Positions 12,775-20,467 of a DNA stretch of 20,581 bases are shown here, one piece after another. The stretch is from a virus. The stretch's first letter is position 1. Each line of letters begins with the position of its first letter. Position numbers and translations under genes: made by a program. The stretch is taken from the IMG/VR virus record IMGVR_UViG_3300024510_000155, positions 1 through 20,581 of that record, one strand, 5' to 3'. The notes under the pieces are model-generated. The model had not been told where the DNA came from and made no database searches. It saw only the letters and a list, made by a program, of their open reading frames with translations.

Positions 12775-14085
12775 TCAACGTCCCAGTGCGCGGGCCGCTG
12801 CCCCGGAGCCATACTTGGCATCGAACGCCTCGCGCAGGCCGGGATTGGCGCGCAGGAACTCGACCGCACCACTCGGCGGTGCTACCGGAGCCGGGCCGGA
12901 GGCCGGCGCGGCGGGCGCGGGTGTGGCGGACGGACCGGCTTCCGCTTCGAGCCGGGCAATCTCGTCCTGCTTGCGCTTGATTTGGTTGCGCACTTGGAAG
13001 TAGGCCGCGCCGGTGAGCTTGGGCGATTTGTCCGGGTTCACCTCGGAGAGCTTGGCGGTGAGGTCGGCGATGTCCTTCTCGTTGTCGCGCACGATGCGGT
13101 GCCGCTCGATGTCTGTCATAGGCCGGGCGGTGCGGGCAGCGGCGTCCTTCTCCGAATACTTGCGGTTGGTCGGGGAGAACTCCGGGAAGAACTGCGCGCC
13201 GTTGGGACCCACGCGACCCACGGGCATCTCCACCTTCGTGCCGTCGGACATCGTGACCGTCTGCGTGCTGAGTGAAGGTGAGAAGGTTGAGCCGGGCTGC
13301 ATCCCACCCAAGGAGCGCAAAAGGTTGTCCAAGTTCGGGTCTTGGCGGGTGCGCGGAAACTGGCTCATGCCCTCGATGGCAGCCATGTCGAGCGGGATGG
13401 TCGGCCCCATGCCCGCCGGAGCGGTCACACGGGGAGCGACGTAGTTCCAGAAACCGGCCACATCCTTGTCCACCGCCTGCTTCTCGCGGAGGGCGGCAGC
13501 GCGTTGCGCCAGCGTGTCCGCGTGAATCTTCTCGGCCAGGGCGGTGCTGCGCTCGGCGCGGGCGTCCGCGCCCATCTGGCGCACATTCTCGAAGCTGCGC
13601 TGGCCGGCATCCCGCATGTCCAGCAGCCAGTTGCGGTCATTCGTGATCCGGTGCTGCTGCTTCAGCTCGTCAAACTGCGCCTGCCGGTCTTGGTTTTCGA
13701 GCAGCTTGTCTTGCTTTGCCTCCTTGCGGCGTTGCTCCTGCTCCTTCTGACCAATAAATTGCTCTGCATCCACCAGCACCGCCTTCTTCTTGGCCAGCGG
13801 CAGGTTGGTGAAGTTGGAAAGGTTGGCGGCGAGCTTGGCGGCGGGGCTGTTCTCATCGGCTAAGTTCTCGTATTGGGCAAACTTCTGGAGTGAAGGCCCA
13901 AGGCTTTCCACCCGCTGAGTGACGAACTGGTCCTCTGCCTTCTGTGCCGCATACCGTTGCAAGCCTTCGGTGATGGCATTGCCCGCCTGACTGATGCCTT
14001 GGGCGAGGAACTGCCCACCTTGAAACGTGACGCCGGGGTTGTAGGCGCTGTTGGTTTCCTGCTGGGGGGTGTGGAGTGAGCGCAT
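12775..14085 (-). CDS. Internal virion-like coiled-coil protein
   Basis: The ATG at 14085, four bases after the upstream stop, gives 436 residues; the open frame extends upstream, but that part is an Arg/Thr/Ser-rich shadow of the neighbouring gene. The N-terminus (NPGVTFQGGQFLAQGISQAG) is followed by about 250 residues of mostly charged helix with Lys/Glu/Gln-rich coiled-coil stretches (QEQRRKEAKQDKLLENQDRQ). After a middle with beta character (about 240-320) come another coiled coil and a Pro/Ala linker. The final domain, EFLRANPGLREAFDAKYGSG, is a C-terminal motif I associate with podovirus internal or ejection proteins. Placed between a gp14-like protein and the giant protein, it probably forms part of the ejection apparatus. 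Confidence 0.55.
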   Translation of the reverse strand: MRSLHTPQQETNSAYNPGVTFQGGQFLAQGISQAGNAITEGLQRYAAQKAEDQFVTQRVESLGPSLQKFAQYENLADENSPAAKLAANLSNFTNLPLAKKKAVLVDAEQFIGQKEQEQRRKEAKQDKLLENQDRQAQFDELKQQHRITNDRNWLLDMRDAGQRSFENVRQMGADARAERSTALAEKIHADTLAQRAAALREKQAVDKDVAGFWNYVAPRVTAPAGMGPTIPLDMAAIEGMSQFPRTRQDPNLDNLLRSLGGMQPGSTFSPSLSTQTVTMSDGTKVEMPVGRVGPNGAQFFPEFSPTNRKYSEKDAAARTARPMTDIERHRIVRDNEKDIADLTAKLSEVNPDKSPKLTGAAYFQVRNQIKRKQDEIARLEAEAGPSATPAPAAPASGPAPVAPPSGAVEFLRANPGLREAFDAKYGSGAAARALGR

Positions 14086-14089
14086 AGGT

Positions 14090-15007
14090 TCAGGGTGTCT
14101 TGCGGAAGAGTCCGCCCATGAAGCCGCCAGCGGCCGCGCCGGCGGGGCCGCCCAGCAGCCCACCGCCGATGGTGCCCAGCGCGCCGAGGCCCGCGCCAAG
14201 GATACCCGAGTTCTGGTTCGCACCGGCGATGTTGGCCGCGTTCTGCGCGTTGGCATTGAAGCCGTAGGCGTTGCCGAAGTAGCTGCTGTAGGGGTCGAAC
14301 ACTTGGTCCGGGCCGACGCCGGATGCCGTCTGGTAAAGCCCCTGCGGGTTGCTTCCGCTGGGACGGCCAAGGATTTGCTGGAAGGGGTCGCCGTAGAACG
14401 ACTGGTTCAGCCCGATAGCCTGCGACGCTCCACGGATGCGGTCTTCGTAGAGTCCGCGCTGGCGGTCGCCCAGATACATGGCCTCTTGGAAGGCGTCGGT
14501 CGGACCCATGCCCATGCCGCGCACGCTTTGCGCCCCGCGCACGTTCTGCTCGGCTCCGCGCCGCTGGCTGGCGCTCATGGCGTAGGGGTCGGCCAGCTCC
14601 TCCATCCGCAGCGCGTTGATGCGCTTGAGCATGGCCGCACCCTCGGGATTGAGCTGGTCGTAGGCCGTGCGGGAAGCCCCGGCGAGGTTGTTCACGTCGG
14701 CGATGTCCCCGGCGCGCTGGTCGGTGAGTCCGCGCCGGGCAATACGGTCCATCTCCGGGCCGGACTCGGCCATGAGGGCGAGCATTCCGTTGTTGCCCCG
14801 GTCGCCGTAGAGAGCGGCGCGGGCGGTGTCGTTGTCGAGCTGGGTGTATTGCGGGCGATACTCACGCTCGATGTTGATGCGCGGGCCAATGTCCTTGAAC
14901 GCGCCGGTGCCCTTCTCCATTTCGAGCTGCGCGCGCAGCGTATTAACGGTCTCAGCGACCGGGTCACGAGTGACAACGGGGGGCGGGTCAGGTGCGTAGA
15001 GTCCCAT
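14090..15007 (-). CDS. Internal virion-like protein with glycine-rich hydrophobic C-terminus
   Basis: This 305-residue protein has an ATG three bases after the previous stop. Residues 1-200 are polar and helical, with RNA/DNA-binding-like Arg residues and a Tyr/Gly/Asn-rich middle (FDPYSSYFGNAYGFNANAQN). The C-terminal 45 residues form a hydrophobic glycine-zipper-like stretch (GILGAGLGALGTIGGGLLGG, PAGAAAGGFMGGLF). Such tails occur in small podovirus internal virion proteins (roles like T7 gp14 or P22 gp7), which insert into the host envelope during DNA ejection. The assignment rests on this tail and on gene order, immediately before the coiled-coil and giant proteins. Confidence 0.6.
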   Translation of the reverse strand: MGLYAPDPPPVVTRDPVAETVNTLRAQLEMEKGTGAFKDIGPRINIEREYRPQYTQLDNDTARAALYGDRGNNGMLALMAESGPEMDRIARRGLTDQRAGDIADVNNLAGASRTAYDQLNPEGAAMLKRINALRMEELADPYAMSASQRRGAEQNVRGAQSVRGMGMGPTDAFQEAMYLGDRQRGLYEDRIRGASQAIGLNQSFYGDPFQQILGRPSGSNPQGLYQTASGVGPDQVFDPYSSYFGNAYGFNANAQNAANIAGANQNSGILGAGLGALGTIGGGLLGGPAGAAAGGFMGGLFRKTP

Positions 15008-15010
15008 AGG

Positions 15011-15475
15011 TCAGGTTTCAGGTTTCAAGAGCAGCTCGCGGACTTGAAGAGAAATTTGGCGGCGATGCTCGTATCCACCCACGAGATAGGCCACGAGCAG
15101 GCCCAGCTCGGTGAGGTAATCGCGGAAGACCAGCGCGTGCTGGCGGCGGATGTCTTGGTGCGCCAACCACGCATCGGCATCCTGCCAGGCGTTGAGCGTG
15201 GCGCTGTGCATGGCAATGAGCGCGTCGCGGTTCCGCTGGAAGAAAGCATTGGCAGGCAGCTCAACCAGCAGCACATGAAAGAGCCGGTGATATTCGACCG
15301 GGCCGTGGTCCGCGTCCACGGCGTCATCCATGAGCCGGGCCGCATAGCAAATGGCCTGCATGTAGCCCAAGGCCGCAAGGTCACTGCCAGCGATAAGCGC
15401 ACACACCCGGCGCACGCGCTCTTCGTAGCTGGCCGAGGCGGTCTGGCGGATGGGGGTCTGGAGTTCAGCGGTCAT
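15011..15475 (-). CDS. Small helical phage protein of unknown function
   Basis: The ATG at 15475 overlaps the stop of the tail fibre gene by one base (TGATG), giving 154 residues; a longer frame would overlap the fibre gene by 67 bases and is less likely. The protein appears all-helical, with an acidic motif, AARLMDDAVDADHGPVEY, near residue 50. It continues LFHVLLVELPANAFFQRNRD, then a Trp-rich helix, NAWQDADAWLAHQD. The NAFF..N pattern followed by AW.D is familiar to me from unannotated phage proteins, but no function is known to me. Position between fibre and internal virion genes suggests a structural, assembly or chaperone role. Confidence 0.55.
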   Translation of the reverse strand: MTAELQTPIRQTASASYEERVRRVCALIAGSDLAALGYMQAICYAARLMDDAVDADHGPVEYHRLFHVLLVELPANAFFQRNRDALIAMHSATLNAWQDADAWLAHQDIRRQHALVFRDYLTELGLLVAYLVGGYEHRRQISLQVRELLLKPET

Positions 15476-16992
15476 CAGATGGTGTAGCGGCGCAAGGTGA
15501 GTCGAAACATGTTCAATCCAGCGGTGTAGGTCTTCCACCAAATCGTTTGCGAGGTCTTCAGCGGCACGAGGTCAAACGGATGACCGCTGAGAAACGTGTC
15601 AATCGAGGTTCCAACGTCAGCCACAACTGAGCCCCAGACGCACGCGCACACTGTCGTGCCACCGCTTTCACCCGCGACCGCCATTTGGTTGTCGTTGTTT
15701 GTGCCGGCGGCGGCACTGCGGCCCATTGTGCCGGCCACCGCTTTGGCAATCGGCGGCACAATCGCGGCTATATTGGCGCTGGTCCACGCATTGTTGCTGC
15801 CCGTTTGGTTATTGAAGATTAGGCTGCTGGCGTTCGTTTCATCAAGCCACACCACGCGGTCCGCCTGATACATGGTGTCAAAGTCGCTGCCGGAGTCGTT
15901 GAAGACCGCGCCAAGAAGGGCTTTGTAGGTGTAGCCGGACGGCAGCGCGGCGGTCTCGACTGGATTGATGGTGCTCAACAGGGCGCTCGTGGTGGTGCCG
16001 TTGCTGATGGCCCACACGTAATACCAAGTCGTTGACTGCTCGGTGCCCGGCTCCGTGCCACCCGCGGCGCGGCCGTTGGCCCCGGTGGTAGCAACGCCTG
16101 CGGTCAGGCTGACAGCGGACGCCAACACACTGTCTCCACTTGCGTTCTTCAGCACAATTTCATCCGCCGTGATGGTGAGCTGATACGTCGGGTTGGTCGA
16201 ATGGTTCTTAATAAAAAGCCCTCGGGCAACGTCGCGGACCACCGCCGGCGTGCCGTTTGCAACGGGACTTTGTAGCTGGAAGCTGGTGCCGTCATACACC
16301 ACTGTCACCCACTGGCCGGCCTTGATGTCGCCGTCCGCAAGCGTTTGGTTGTAGCTTTTGACGATGGTTTTGGCGCTACCCAAGCCGCTGACTTGCAACG
16401 TGGCGGCTTCCGAGTTGATGGTGTTGGCCTTGAAGACAACGGGCACGCCGGTTAGGTCGGAGTAGGCGCGCACGCTGGGCGTGGGCGTGATGGCGTAGGC
16501 GTCCGTGCTGCCGGCATCAATGCCGACCACCACCTGCGAGCTGCCCAATGCCGAAAGCAACTGCCAGCGGATGCCGTCGTAAATGACCTCGCAATTCTGC
16601 CCAGCCCGCAAGTCGCCAGCCGCCAGCTCTACCCCAGCGGCGGTCGTAGAGTTGTAGTAGCGGAACAAGTCCTTGGTGCTGCCGCCAAACGTAATATCCA
16701 CCGCTCCAGTGTTGTCCGTTGCAACCTTAAAGCGGGCAATCATGCCCTCGACCAGTGTGATGGTGTGGCCCGAGGCCGTAAGCGTAATGGTGTTGGTGCC
16801 ACTGGCGGAGCAGTAAAACCACGCTCCAAAGGCTGCCTTCGCGGCAGTCACGGCGTCGTCCGTGATTTGCGACGTGTCCGCCGTGCCGCTCAACGTGACC
16901 GTGGGCGCGAAGCCCTGGTTGAGCTTCGAGTTCGTGACGCGCTCGGTGCCCACGAGCGTCTTGGCCGGCGTGACGGTTGCGGTAAGTGCCAT
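15475..16992 (-). CDS. Tail fibre protein
   Basis: This 505-residue protein starts three bases after the nozzle gene stop. The N-terminus (ALTATVTPAKTLVGTERVTN) is Thr/Val-rich, as in proteins that attach to a tail. Two similar beta-rich units follow, at about residues 55-150 and 151-245. Each has the pattern ending in GD.+AGQ..EV/TVVYDG..+QL (AAGDLRAGQNCEVIYDGIRW and DGDIKAGQWVTVVYDGTSFQ), a repeat known from phage fibres. The C-terminal half is Ser/Thr/Ala/Gly-rich with a possible trimeric tip (SGHPFDLVPLKTSQTIWWKT). It probably recognises the host surface. Low charge, few Lys and many Thr/Ser fit a beta-helical or beta-sandwich fibre. Confidence 0.7.
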   Translation of the reverse strand: MALTATVTPAKTLVGTERVTNSKLNQGFAPTVTLSGTADTSQITDDAVTAAKAAFGAWFYCSASGTNTITLTASGHTITLVEGMIARFKVATDNTGAVDITFGGSTKDLFRYYNSTTAAGVELAAGDLRAGQNCEVIYDGIRWQLLSALGSSQVVVGIDAGSTDAYAITPTPSVRAYSDLTGVPVVFKANTINSEAATLQVSGLGSAKTIVKSYNQTLADGDIKAGQWVTVVYDGTSFQLQSPVANGTPAVVRDVARGLFIKNHSTNPTYQLTITADEIVLKNASGDSVLASAVSLTAGVATTGANGRAAGGTEPGTEQSTTWYYVWAISNGTTTSALLSTINPVETAALPSGYTYKALLGAVFNDSGSDFDTMYQADRVVWLDETNASSLIFNNQTGSNNAWTSANIAAIVPPIAKAVAGTMGRSAAAGTNNDNQMAVAGESGGTTVCACVWGSVVADVGTSIDTFLSGHPFDLVPLKTSQTIWWKTYTAGLNMFRLTLRRYTI

Positions 16993-16995
16993 AAA

Positions 16996-19083
16996 TCAGC
17001 CCGAATACTTGGTGCCCATTGTCCGGTCGCCCGGGATGGCGTCCATGTTGACGCTCTTGAGAATGCACCGGCCCTGCGTGTTCGCCAAGGTGAGCTGGCA
17101 GGAATTGCCCCGCTGAACCATTTTCAGGCGAACTAATGAAGTCTGCTGAAGTTGCAGGTTCACACCGCTGCCGAGGTTAAAGCCCGCGCCCAGCGCCACG
17201 CTGTAGTCCTCCCGCCACGGGTCCCCGTGGTCGTCGTTGGCGTTGGTGCTGTCCCATGCCGTTTGGCTGATGGAGTAGGTGGTGTTGCTGCGCGTCTGCG
17301 CGGACGCCACGGTGGTAGTCTCGTTCACGCCGTCCGTGATGCCGGTGAGGGTGAAGCTGGGAGCCCATGTCTCGACCATCGCGGCCACCTGTTGGAAGCG
17401 TTTGCCATCCGGGTCCTGCATGGCGTAGCCCCGCGTGGTGACGCTGGTGCTCACGCTTTGCGTGGTGATTTGGGTGCCAGTCACAAGGTCCACATAAGCC
17501 CAGTCGAACGCGCCGGAGTTCTGGATGGTCACGCCGTTGATGGCAAAGGCGGGCAGGCTGCTCGTGCTGCTGGTCCAGCGGATGCCCCAATCCTGCTGCG
17601 TGACGGTGCCGCCCGTGGCCGCCCACGGGATGGCAGCCCAGCCGGCGAAGAGGTTGGTGCGGGCCAGCGCGGTGGTGCTGGTGCCCCAGGTAAGGCCGCT
17701 GTTCGCGCTGGCGGCCGTGCTGGCGGTCACGAGGTCGCCGCTGGAGGTGTTGAGCTGAAGCGTCTTGTCGGTGTCGGGCTGGCTCTCCACCGTGAGGTCC
17801 ACGTAGGGGTTGGCAATCGTAGTGATGCGTTCGTCCTCGAAGCCTTCTTCCCACAAGCGCAACAGGCCATCAGGCGTCACGGCCACGAGCCGTTGGCGGC
17901 CTTGGATGGTGGCGGTGAGCCACTCCTTCACATGCGTCACGTAGTCCGTCTGGTCCGCGCCCGCCCAAGCGCCGGTGAGGAAGTCATAGACCGCCACGGC
18001 GGTGTTGCAGTTGTAGAACGGCACGTAGTAAAGCGTCGCGGTGGTGGCGGCTCCCAGCGTGCCGTTGAAGACCACGCTGCTGGTGCTGGCGGTGAAGAAG
18101 CCGCTGCGCGTAAGCGTGCTGGCCCCGTTGGTCAGCGTCACCTCATTGGCCCCGAACTCGAAGTAATAGACCGCGCCGCTGGTGACGGAGAGGGAGAGGT
18201 TGCCCGTGACAATGTTGTAGGTGCCGGTGGCAAGGTTGGTGTCAGTATCAATGACCCGGCCATCATCGAGCGGCAGCGCCACGTAGAGCTTGTTGTCCCA
18301 GTAGCCGATGCGGATTTGGTCCCGCAGATTCCAGTTGATGCGCGCCCACGTCGCTGCCAGCGGCGCGGAGAGCGGCAAGTCCACGCCTTTCACGCGGTTC
18401 TCCTCGGTGAGCTGCAAGCTGGTCACGCCCTTGGTGCTGACGTAGAAGAGGTCGCGGCCTACGGGCACCCACGCATTGCGCGCGACCAGACCGTGCGTGC
18501 TGGTCACGAGGTCGGATACGGCGGTCGAGTAGTCCCCGTTGCTGTCCGGCACGAGGTTGTCCACGATGCGGACGGACTTCTGCTTGAAGACCACCATTGA
18601 GATGCGCCCGAACGGCGCGAGGTCCACGATGTCGTCATCCGCCCCGTCGTTAAAGCGAAACGCCTGCTGCGGAAACTTGTAGCGGGTGTAGTTGCCGATG
18701 TCCCCGACCGCCACAAAGTCCTTCTTGGTGCCTTCGTAGATAAACGGCACGAAGACGCGGTTCTGGAAGAAGCGCGCCCCGTCGCTGTTGGGAATCACCT
18801 GCGTGCCCGTGCCGTTGCCGGCGTCGCTGCTGGTCTGCGTGACGGCCACAAAGCCCGCGCCAAAGGTCTCCATCTGGAGCGGGCTGCTGGCGGTGCCGCG
18901 CCAGAGCAGGAGCTTGTCGTAGCATTGCGTGAAGCTGACGTTGCCCGTGATGGTCTCGCCGTTCAGAGAAATCTCGCGGGACACACGGCCCTCCCCCGTG
19001 GCATACACGCGCCCCCCGGCCGCGACGAATATCCATTCCGTCCCGTTCGGGTCCGAGTAAAGAGTGGCTCCTTGAACGCTCAT
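16996..19083 (-). CDS. Tail nozzle / stabilisation protein, beta-propeller part
   Basis: The ATG at 19083 overlaps the preceding stop (ATGA) and gives 695 residues. A repeated propeller-like pattern is visible: SDPNGTEWIFVAAGGRVYAT, FTQCYDKLLLWRG, FFQNRVFVPFIYE and FGRISMVVFKQKSVRIVDN. Next comes the signature STHGLVARNAWVPVGRDLFY with VSTKGVTSL, typical of P22 gp10/T7 gp12-type tail proteins that close the portal channel and form the nozzle. The C-terminal third is a Thr/Ser-rich beta region (TRGYAMQDPDGKRFQQVAAM) that would support the tail hub. The usual N-terminal start of such proteins is not here but in the overlapping upstream gene, so the complete protein seems split in two. Confidence 0.65.
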   Translation of the reverse strand: MSVQGATLYSDPNGTEWIFVAAGGRVYATGEGRVSREISLNGETITGNVSFTQCYDKLLLWRGTASSPLQMETFGAGFVAVTQTSSDAGNGTGTQVIPNSDGARFFQNRVFVPFIYEGTKKDFVAVGDIGNYTRYKFPQQAFRFNDGADDDIVDLAPFGRISMVVFKQKSVRIVDNLVPDSNGDYSTAVSDLVTSTHGLVARNAWVPVGRDLFYVSTKGVTSLQLTEENRVKGVDLPLSAPLAATWARINWNLRDQIRIGYWDNKLYVALPLDDGRVIDTDTNLATGTYNIVTGNLSLSVTSGAVYYFEFGANEVTLTNGASTLTRSGFFTASTSSVVFNGTLGAATTATLYYVPFYNCNTAVAVYDFLTGAWAGADQTDYVTHVKEWLTATIQGRQRLVAVTPDGLLRLWEEGFEDERITTIANPYVDLTVESQPDTDKTLQLNTSSGDLVTASTAASANSGLTWGTSTTALARTNLFAGWAAIPWAATGGTVTQQDWGIRWTSSTSSLPAFAINGVTIQNSGAFDWAYVDLVTGTQITTQSVSTSVTTRGYAMQDPDGKRFQQVAAMVETWAPSFTLTGITDGVNETTTVASAQTRSNTTYSISQTAWDSTNANDDHGDPWREDYSVALGAGFNLGSGVNLQLQQTSLVRLKMVQRGNSCQLTLANTQGRCILKSVNMDAIPGDRTMGTKYSG

Positions 19084-19724
19084 GCGGGTCCGTAGGTCAA
19101 ATAGCCGGTCAAGGTGCCGGTGCTTGTCACGCAATCCACGCGCAAGCAATGGTTTGCCATCTCGTTGTTGAAGACCGCCGGGGCATTCACCCCGAAGGCC
19201 ACCTGAAGCTCCTGGACGGTCACGCCCAAGTTGGACACATAGCTGGTGTTGGCGCGCACGCCGTTGATGATGGCTGACGCCGCATAAACGCCCACCACCC
19301 AGTCATAGGTGCCCCAGCCTTCCGCCCACGGAGCCGGATAGTCGTGGTAGATGCGCACCTGCTGCAAGCTCACCAGCTCCCCGAAGCGAATGCCAATGAC
19401 GGCGTTGTTGCTGCCATCTGGAGTGAATGACCCGGAGCCAGTGCCCACGTAGGCCGCATACGCATTGGGCGGACTGACCTTGAAGACGTGCATCGCGCCC
19501 GTGGTGATGAACGGCGTGCGGCCGTCCGCCTTCATCCACGGCAGGATGGTGATGCCGGCGCGGGGCTCCACGCGGCCGTTGCGGAAGCGGCAGTTGGTGG
19601 CGCTGGCCACCATGCCCGGCGGCAGGATGTCCGGGTCCAGGCGCTCGTCCACGCCCACAAAGCCGCCGTCGCCGTCCTTGAGCGGGGCGTCATCGAGCGG
19701 CCAGTAAGCGCGGTGGCGGTTCAC
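19080..19724 (-). CDS. N-terminal piece of the tail nozzle protein with inserted beta domain
   Basis: The GTG at 19724, four bases after the lipoprotein stop, gives 214 residues. Residues 18-57 (GDGGFVGVDERLDPDILPPG, then NCRFRNGRVEPRAG) match the N-terminus usually seen on nozzle/propeller tail proteins. Instead of continuing into the propeller, the protein has a roughly 140-residue beta-rich part (SLQQVRIYHDYPAPWAEGWG, VVGVYAASAIINGV) that looks like a galactose-binding or discoidin-type sandwich. It stops with a TGA overlapping the ATG of the propeller gene, in the -1 relative frame. The two products may assemble together, or an occasional frameshift may fuse them. The sandwich call is weak. 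Confidence 0.55.
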   Translation of the reverse strand: MNRHRAYWPLDDAPLKDGDGGFVGVDERLDPDILPPGMVASATNCRFRNGRVEPRAGITILPWMKADGRTPFITTGAMHVFKVSPPNAYAAYVGTGSGSFTPDGSNNAVIGIRFGELVSLQQVRIYHDYPAPWAEGWGTYDWVVGVYAASAIINGVRANTSYVSNLGVTVQELQVAFGVNAPAVFNNEMANHCLRVDCVTSTGTLTGYLTYGPA

Positions 19725-19728
19725 AAAG

Positions 19729-19839
19729 TCACGGTTCCGAGTAACGCATCGGCGGCGGGGCCGGCGTGGGCGGGGTGGTCTGGCAGCCGGTGACGCCCAG
19801 CGCCACCAGCACGGTCAGCAAAGCAAGTATCCGACGCAT
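19729..19839 (-). CDS. Small proline-rich lipoprotein, candidate outer spanin
   Basis: This 36-residue protein starts at the ATG at 19839, inside the last 25 bases of the peptidase-like gene. Residues 1-19 are a classic lipoprotein signal (MRRILALLTVLVALGVTGC), with the lipobox VTGC. The mature part is only about 18 residues and Pro/Thr-rich (CQTTPPTPAPPPMRYSEP). Tiny, Pro-rich lipoproteins in lysis regions are typical outer spanins (Rz1-like), which fuse inner and outer membranes at the end of lysis. This implies a host with an outer membrane. It overlaps the preceding gene rather than nesting inside it. Confidence 0.6.
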   Translation of the reverse strand: MRRILALLTVLVALGVTGCQTTPPTPAPPPMRYSEP

Positions 19840-20273
19840 GAGGTGATTTCGGTTTGAGTGAGTTGCAGGAGGCCGAACGTGTCCGCCTGCGGCTGCGGCT
19901 CGAAGAACACCACGCGGTAATTCCCATCCGGTGCTTTCACGATGGCAAAGCAGATGGCGTGATATTCCTTGGACCCGTCGGGCTGGTAGAAGAACAAGCC
20001 AAAGGCCAGCCCCTTGTTGCTGCCCGGCGACGTGAGCGAATGCGCCAGGCTCATGTCGGCAAAGGCCCGCACGCTGAAGTTGTCGCAGTCGTTGGCCTCC
20101 GGTCGCCACACCGCCACGCCGCGCCGGTATTGCTCGGCCCAGAACCACTTGGCGAAGTCGCCACGGATATAATCCTCGTCCGGGCAGGCATACTCCCGGT
20201 CCAGCACGAACTCCAGAAACATGGGCACCGCGCCCGCCGCATTCATCACCGTTTTGACCTGTTCGGCATTCAT
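19815..20273 (-). CDS. Cysteine-peptidase/transglutaminase-like protein in the lysis region
   Basis: The ATG at 20273 overlaps the upstream stop (ATGA) and gives 152 residues. The residues Cys63 (in NDCDNFS), His105 (in KEYHAICFAIV) and Glu125 (in VVFFEPQPQ) fall in the order and spacing of the Cys-His-Asp/Glu triad of papain-like/transglutaminase-like cysteine peptidases. An aromatic-rich segment (GDFAKWFWAEQY) precedes the Cys. No signal peptide is seen. Placed between two lipoprotein genes, it could be the cell-wall-degrading enzyme or a tail-associated peptidase. Fold and catalytic role are inference from three motifs; no classical lysozyme or amidase motif is visible anywhere in the window. 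Confidence 0.45.
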   Translation of the reverse strand: MNAEQVKTVMNAAGAVPMFLEFVLDREYACPDEDYIRGDFAKWFWAEQYRRGVAVWRPEANDCDNFSVRAFADMSLAHSLTSPGSNKGLAFGLFFYQPDGSKEYHAICFAIVKAPDGNYRVVFFEPQPQADTFGLLQLTQTEITSCVGYLLC

Positions 20274-20467
20274 GGCTCAGCCTTTCGCTCCAGCGCGTGG
20301 ATCATTTCCTGCATCCGCGCCCCCGGGACGAACCACCCATTGACCGGCGGGAGGAAGGCTTTCCCGGCGCTCACCGGCAGCACTTGGCGGTCGGACGGAA
20401 TCACCACCACCCTTCGGGTTAAGCAGCCGCAGCCGAGACTCAACGCGATCATTGACAGCAGCAGCAT
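20270..20467 (-). CDS. Small lipoprotein of the lysis cassette
   Basis: I choose the ATG at 20467, which starts a lipoprotein signal (MLLLSMIALSLGCGC, Cys at 13 or 15), rather than the longer in-frame start without a signal. The 65-residue product continues RRVVVIPSDRQVLPVSAGKA and NGWFVPGARMQEMIHALERK. The pattern of a dibasic segment, PSDR.V, G+aF..P.+GWFVP.ARM is one I associate with small phage lysis-region membrane or lipoproteins. The gene lies within an upstream frame that encodes a membrane-anchored protein, in the +1 frame, as Rz1 lies in Rz. It overlaps the following gene (ATGA). Confidence 0.6.
   Translation of the reverse strand: MLLLSMIALSLGCGCLTRRVVVIPSDRQVLPVSAGKAFLPPVNGWFVPGARMQEMIHALERKAEP

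Noticed and set aside
14051-15487. Long plus-strand frames opposite virion genes (also 17152-18600 and 11372-12568)
   Set aside because: They oppose coupled late genes with clear protein character, have no ribosome-binding sites or motifs, and span several genes on the other strand.
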